DNA from: Galbibacter kalidii
GTDB taxonomy: Bacteria; Bacteroidota; Bacteroidia; Flavobacteriales; Flavobacteriaceae
Length of the DNA: 47,013 nt
Assembly (NCBI RefSeq): GCF_026241135.1
Contig: NZ_JAPFGA010000025.1
Coordinates: 1 to 47,013 of the forward strand
Reading direction: 5' to 3'
Both the position numbers and the translations under genes were made by a program. Below the pieces are notes generated by a model. It was not told the DNA's origin and searched no databases. It saw only the letters and a program-made list of their open reading frames with translations. Each line of letters opens with the position of its first letter. The first letter of the stretch is position 1. Positions 43,703 through 47,013 of this stretch are shown piece after piece.

Positions 43703-44988
43703 TGCCAAATACATTAGATGATATTGAATTACGAAGTGAGGAGGTTCAGGAAATCCTCACCAAAGTCCCCAACTGGATGATTCGTTGGGGAAGTTTGCTG
43801 TTTCTAACATTAATCATTTTATTACTTTTTTTATCATGGTTGATTAAATATCCAGATGTAATTGCTTCACAGGCTGTTATTACAACAACGGTTCCTCCGC
43901 AAAAGGAATATGCTAACGCAACGGGGAAAATGGATTCTATCTATGTGTCGGACAATCAAGAGGTTTTTAAAGGACAGGTGTTAGCTATTATAGAAAACTC
44001 AGCGATTGCAGAAGATGTTTTGTATTTAAAATCCATCTTGGATACAGTTTCTGTTAATAAAGAGGCATTTTATTTTCCGACAGAAAAGCTTCCTATTCTT
44101 TTTTTGGGAGATATTGACCCCTATTTTGCAGATTTTGAAAACAGTTATAATGCATATGTTCTTAACAGGGAATTAAAACCTTTTTCCAATCAAGCCCAAG
44201 CTAATAACATCTCTTTAGACGAACTTGAAACACGGTTGGCTAATATAAAAGAGCAACAACGTTTAACGAAATCCGAGCTGGAATTAAAAAGGAAAGATCT
44301 GGGACGGAATAAATTGCTTTATGAGAAGGGGGTCATTTCTTCACAGGAATACGAAAACAAACAACTTGATTTCATTAATAGTGAACGAAATTATAAGAAT
44401 ATGGGGGTCTCAATATCTCAGTTAAAATCAGATATAGCCCTAGCCCGAAAAACTTCCAAAGAGACACAAATATCCAAAAGCAAAAAAGAATTACAATTGC
44501 TTAAAAATACCATTCAATCATATAGCAGCTTAAAAAAGGCTGTTAAAGACTGGGGAAACACCTATGTATTAATATCAGAAATTAATGGTAAAGTTTCATT
44601 TCTTAATTTTTGGAGCAATAACCAGACCGTATTTACGGGAGATCAGGTTTTTACAATCATTCCGACTAAAGATTCACAATATATGGCAAAATTAACTACA
44701 CCATCTCAAAATTCAGGAAAAATAGAAATAGGACAAAAAGTAAATATTATGCTTGCCAATTACCCCGAAACCGAATTTGGGGTTTTAAAAGGAGCGGTAA
44801 AGCATGTCTCGCATACACTTGATAAGGATGGAAACTATATTATAGATGTAACACTACCAAAAAAATTGATTACTAGTTACGGAAAAGAGCTTCAATTTAA
44901 ACAAGAAATGTTGGGGCAAGCAGAAATTATTACCGAAGATCTAAGGCTTATAGAGCGTTTCTTTTACCAGTTTAGAGTAATTTTATAG
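43702..44988 (+). CDS. HlyD-family membrane-fusion adaptor for the peptide exporter
   Basis: A 428-residue adaptor with one N-terminal membrane helix (about residues 30-50, LLFLTLIILLLFLSWLI), a lipoyl-like half (ATGKMDSIYVSDNQEVFKGQ), a long coiled-coil hairpin (LDELETRLANIKEQQRLTK and the following QLKSDIALARKTSKETQ) and a C-terminal beta-barrel part. It starts in a TAATG overlap with the exporter gene. It bridges the exporter to an outer-membrane TolC-type channel, which is not encoded in the window and must come from the chromosome. Confidence 0.92.
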   Translation: MPNTLDDIELRSEEVQEILTKVPNWMIRWGSLLFLTLIILLLFLSWLIKYPDVIASQAVITTTVPPQKEYANATGKMDSIYVSDNQEVFKGQVLAIIENSAIAEDVLYLKSILDTVSVNKEAFYFPTEKLPILFLGDIDPYFADFENSYNAYVLNRELKPFSNQAQANNISLDELETRLANIKEQQRLTKSELELKRKDLGRNKLLYEKGVISSQEYENKQLDFINSERNYKNMGVSISQLKSDIALARKTSKETQISKSKKELQLLKNTIQSYSSLKKAVKDWGNTYVLISEINGKVSFLNFWSNNQTVFTGDQVFTIIPTKDSQYMAKLTTPSQNSGKIEIGQKVNIMLANYPETEFGVLKGAVKHVSHTLDKDGNYIIDVTLPKKLITSYGKELQFKQEMLGQAEIITEDLRLIERFFYQFRVIL

Positions 44989-44994
44989 GAGAAA

Positions 44995-45780
44995 ATGAAA
45001 ACCCGAATTTTAATAATATTCTTTTTCATGAGCCTTTATGCAAACGCTCAAGATCACACATATATAAGTGGGAAGGTTATGGTTGATGGTAAACCTATAG
45101 AGGGAGTTCATGTTTTTAATAAAACCGGTTTTAATGGGGGCATTACCAGCAAAGAAGGTTTTTTTGAAATAAAAGCAAAGGCTCAAGACACATTACTGTT
45201 TTCAAGTATTTCATACAAAATGAAAGAAGTGATCATAACGAATAGGCTTATACATCAAAGAAATATTACAGTCCAAATGACCCCTATTGTCTACGAACTG
45301 GATGAAGTCGTTATCAGGCCTTACCACCTATCAGGGTTTTTAGAACATGATATGAAGGAAATGGATCAGAATACCCCTACAGCATCCAGTTTAGGGTTGC
45401 CTAATGCAAATGTCCCTGCTATGTCATATTCAGAAAAAAAAATTTATTCATTAAGGAATCACAATGGTGTCCTTTTTGCTTTAATTAATGGAATTTCTGG
45501 GAGGACTAAAAAAAATAATAAAATAATTGCAATTATACGCAAGCAGGACAGTTTAAAAAAAGTAAAATCATATTATCAAGACTCATTGTTTGTAAATGCT
45601 TTAAAAATACCACATAGCCACATAGACGGTTTTATGTATTATTGTGAAGCGGATAGTTCCTTTCAAAAAATAATTGAGTCGGAGAATAAATTGATCATAT
45701 GGGAGTTTTTAACGCGCAAAAGCACAGCGTATCGTCAGCTTTTAAGGGGTGAGGACCACAAAAGATCAGAGCAAAAATAA
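44995..45780 (+). CDS. Secreted CarboxypepD_reg-like protein of the peptide operon (second)
   Basis: A 261-residue protein with a signal peptide (ILIIFFFMSLYANAQ) and a clear CarboxypepD_reg-like domain at about residues 24-105 (YISGKVMVDGKPIEGVHVFN, then GGITSKEGFFEIKAKAQDTL, ending YELDEVVIRPY). The C-terminal part is basic and alpha-helical. It lies 6 bases after the HlyD gene. It resembles the first CarboxypepD_reg protein of the operon in layout but not closely in sequence, so the two may act at different steps. Confidence 0.75.
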   Translation: MKTRILIIFFFMSLYANAQDHTYISGKVMVDGKPIEGVHVFNKTGFNGGITSKEGFFEIKAKAQDTLLFSSISYKMKEVIITNRLIHQRNITVQMTPIVYELDEVVIRPYHLSGFLEHDMKEMDQNTPTASSLGLPNANVPAMSYSEKKIYSLRNHNGVLFALINGISGRTKKNNKIIAIIRKQDSLKKVKSYYQDSLFVNALKIPHSHIDGFMYYCEADSSFQKIIESENKLIIWEFLTRKSTAYRQLLRGEDHKRSEQK

Positions 45781-45837
45781 TAATTTTAATTTTTCTATTA
45801 GAGAACTATACTTTTTATTGATTTAAATCCCTTTTTG

Positions 45838-46646
45838 ATGAGTAATATTTTAAAATATGCTACCTGTTTGTTAGTTGTTTCATGCTTTAGTTGTAGTAAA
45901 AGTGAGGTGTAAGGAATGATTCAGGACTTTATGTTGGTGCGTATAGGTCAATGGATCAAATGGTACCATACCCTTATGTCATCAAGCAAAATAAAGACTC
46001 AATGTATTTATTTAACAACAAAGGAAGCTTAATTGAAAAGACCGCAAATAATAAAATTAAAAAGTATGGAACAATTAAGTTTAAGGAGAAACATTTAAAA
46101 GTTCTAAATAAAAACGATGAAGGTTTTTATACTATTGATTTGTTGGATAGTCTGAATTTTAAACCATTAAAAAATGGAAAAGCCAACCCTAAAAACAGTG
46201 CTAAATTTATTGAAATTCAATCCAAGATATCTATAAATATTGAACAATTAAAAAAAGAATTGAACAGTTCTATTTGGGAATATGATGTTATAGAAGATGA
46301 AAACAGCAATCCTAATAAGGATTTAGAAATAAAGCAAACAATCCAATTCAAAAAAGACAGCATACATATTTTGACCGATTATTATTACCAAGGATTAAAA
46401 ACAGTATCAGAATATGAAACAAAGGGTTACAGTTTGTTCAAGGTAGATAATGTTTGCTTTTTGTCTCTTCAAAAAGGGAATACAAATCCACAGCCTATAT
46501 TTCAAATTTTAAATTATGATTCTAAAAAAATAAATTTAAAGGATTTTTCTTCAAGAGAGATTAAAAGTATTAGTTTTTATAAAACGAACTCATTTAAACT
46601 TTTTCTTTTTGAATTTTTTCAATGCTATCACCATAAATGCCAATAA
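45838..46646 (+). pseudogene. Frameshifted lipoprotein gene interrupted at its 3' end by an IS
   Basis: An ATG at 45838 starts a lipoprotein signal peptide (LKYATCLLVVSCFSCSKSEV) that ends at a TAA (45910-45912). The frame that continues the protein (RNDSGLYVGAYRSMDQMVPY) follows directly, one base out of register, and runs for over 240 codons. The last 20 or so residues are already IS sequence. The 24-residue first part alone is useless, so the gene is broken unless the shift is a sequencing error. Native function is unknown; a surface lipoprotein at the end of a bacteriocin-type operon could be an immunity factor. Confidence 0.65.
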
Positions 46647-47013
46647 GTTAAACCCTATCCAGCTAGCTATGGTGGTGTCGAACCTGTTGAGCAATGACCG
46701 GAAACTGTCCATCCAAGCATTGGTTCGTTCTATGGCATAGCGCTGATCATAAAGTTCCTTGTCAAAATACTCGTCCCTGTCCTTGCCCCCGTTGCGCTTA
46801 TTGAAACAGATATTGGCATTGTATTTCCTTAAGCTGGCACGCCTGCCCAAAGCCTTCGGAATCAAACCCTGCATCAGCGTTGAGGAACAAGCCTCCTACA
46901 GCTATATTGGCATCTCCCAGTGTGCCCGTAACCACTTCAAACTCTACTTCTATATTGTGGAGGTCGTTATGGTTGCCCGCCACGGGATTGGACATGGCCA
47001 AAGGGATTCCCTG
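46590..47013 (-). mobile_element. IS5-like insertion sequence, partial, transposase in two frames
   Basis: The minus strand encodes the end of a DDE transposase: NADAGFDSEGF in one frame, then NANICFNKRNGGKD, YAIERTNAWMDSFRSLLNRF and GFNLLAFMVIAL in another, with the frame change near 46840-46860. The ERTNAW(M/L)DSFR block and final FxxLAFMVIALKKF are typical of IS5/IS1182-like transposases. Two-frame transposases with a shift are known in some IS5 subgroups, so this could be programmed or a real break. The element continues past the window. Confidence 0.8.

Overview
The window comes from an AT-rich member of the Bacteroidota, most likely a flavobacterium. The evidence is SusC/SusD-type outer-membrane proteins, CarboxypepD_reg-like secreted proteins, RteC, conjugation proteins of the Bacteroidetes TraE/K/M/N type, start sites without a visible Shine-Dalgarno, and a GG-leader peptide of the Bacteroidetes style. 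It looks like a mosaic accessory region: IS remnants sit at both ends, broken genes lie at the junctions, and base composition changes from block to block. I see no rRNA, tRNA or CRISPR array.

Region 1 (1-15966, minus strand) is a compact type IV secretion (T4SS) operon. In transcription order it holds a VirB2-like pilin, TraK/VirB8, TraM/VirB10, TraN/VirB9, a small exported protein, the VirB4 ATPase, two membrane or basic proteins, four small exported proteins that look like divergent VirB5/TraI paralogues, a VirB6/TraJ-like membrane protein, a VirB3/TraF-like protein and a VirD4-type coupling ATPase. A leucine-rich-repeat protein with an effector-like layout follows. No relaxase or integrase is visible. 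Three long G/C homopolymers (9, 10 and 12 bases) occur only here: in the LRR gene, in the virB6-like gene and in front of the traK operon. They are candidate phase-variation sites.

Region 2 (16258-22080) holds a divergent lipoprotein, a HAD-phosphatase-like protein with a Pro/Lys-rich repeat tail that runs into a dispersed repeat, a truncated and frameshifted amidase pseudogene, and an ICE control module on the minus strand (RteC, HTH excisionase-like protein, a small HTH-like protein, a DnaC/IstB-like ATPase). Two perfect palindromes lie between rteC and the HTH gene.

Region 3 (22177-35840) starts with a minus-strand alpha-oxoamine synthase-GNAT fusion. Divergent from it are a SpoIIAA/STAS-like protein and a PAS-AraC regulator, then a MauE/DoxX membrane protein, an exported beta-propeller-like protein and a small secreted cysteine-containing protein (DUF6520-like). 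Pairs of 20-bp direct repeats at exactly 21-bp spacing precede both the regulator operon and the MauE/DoxX operon, which defines a likely AraC-type regulon. Convergent to it are SusC, SusD and an M16 metallopeptidase.

Region 4 (36.3-47.0 kb) has an XRE-like regulator with its own inverted repeat, two small unknown genes, and a very AT-rich peptide-export operon. The operon contains a 52-aa GG-leader precursor with a two-cysteine core, a strong terminator hairpin, a CarboxypepD_reg protein, a fusion of an inactive C39-like domain with VKOR and a DsbA-like thioredoxin, a C39-peptidase ABC exporter, an HlyD-type adaptor, a second CarboxypepD_reg protein, and a frameshifted lipoprotein interrupted by an IS5-like element. 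The layout predicts a secreted disulfide-bonded peptide, probably a bacteriocin or signal.
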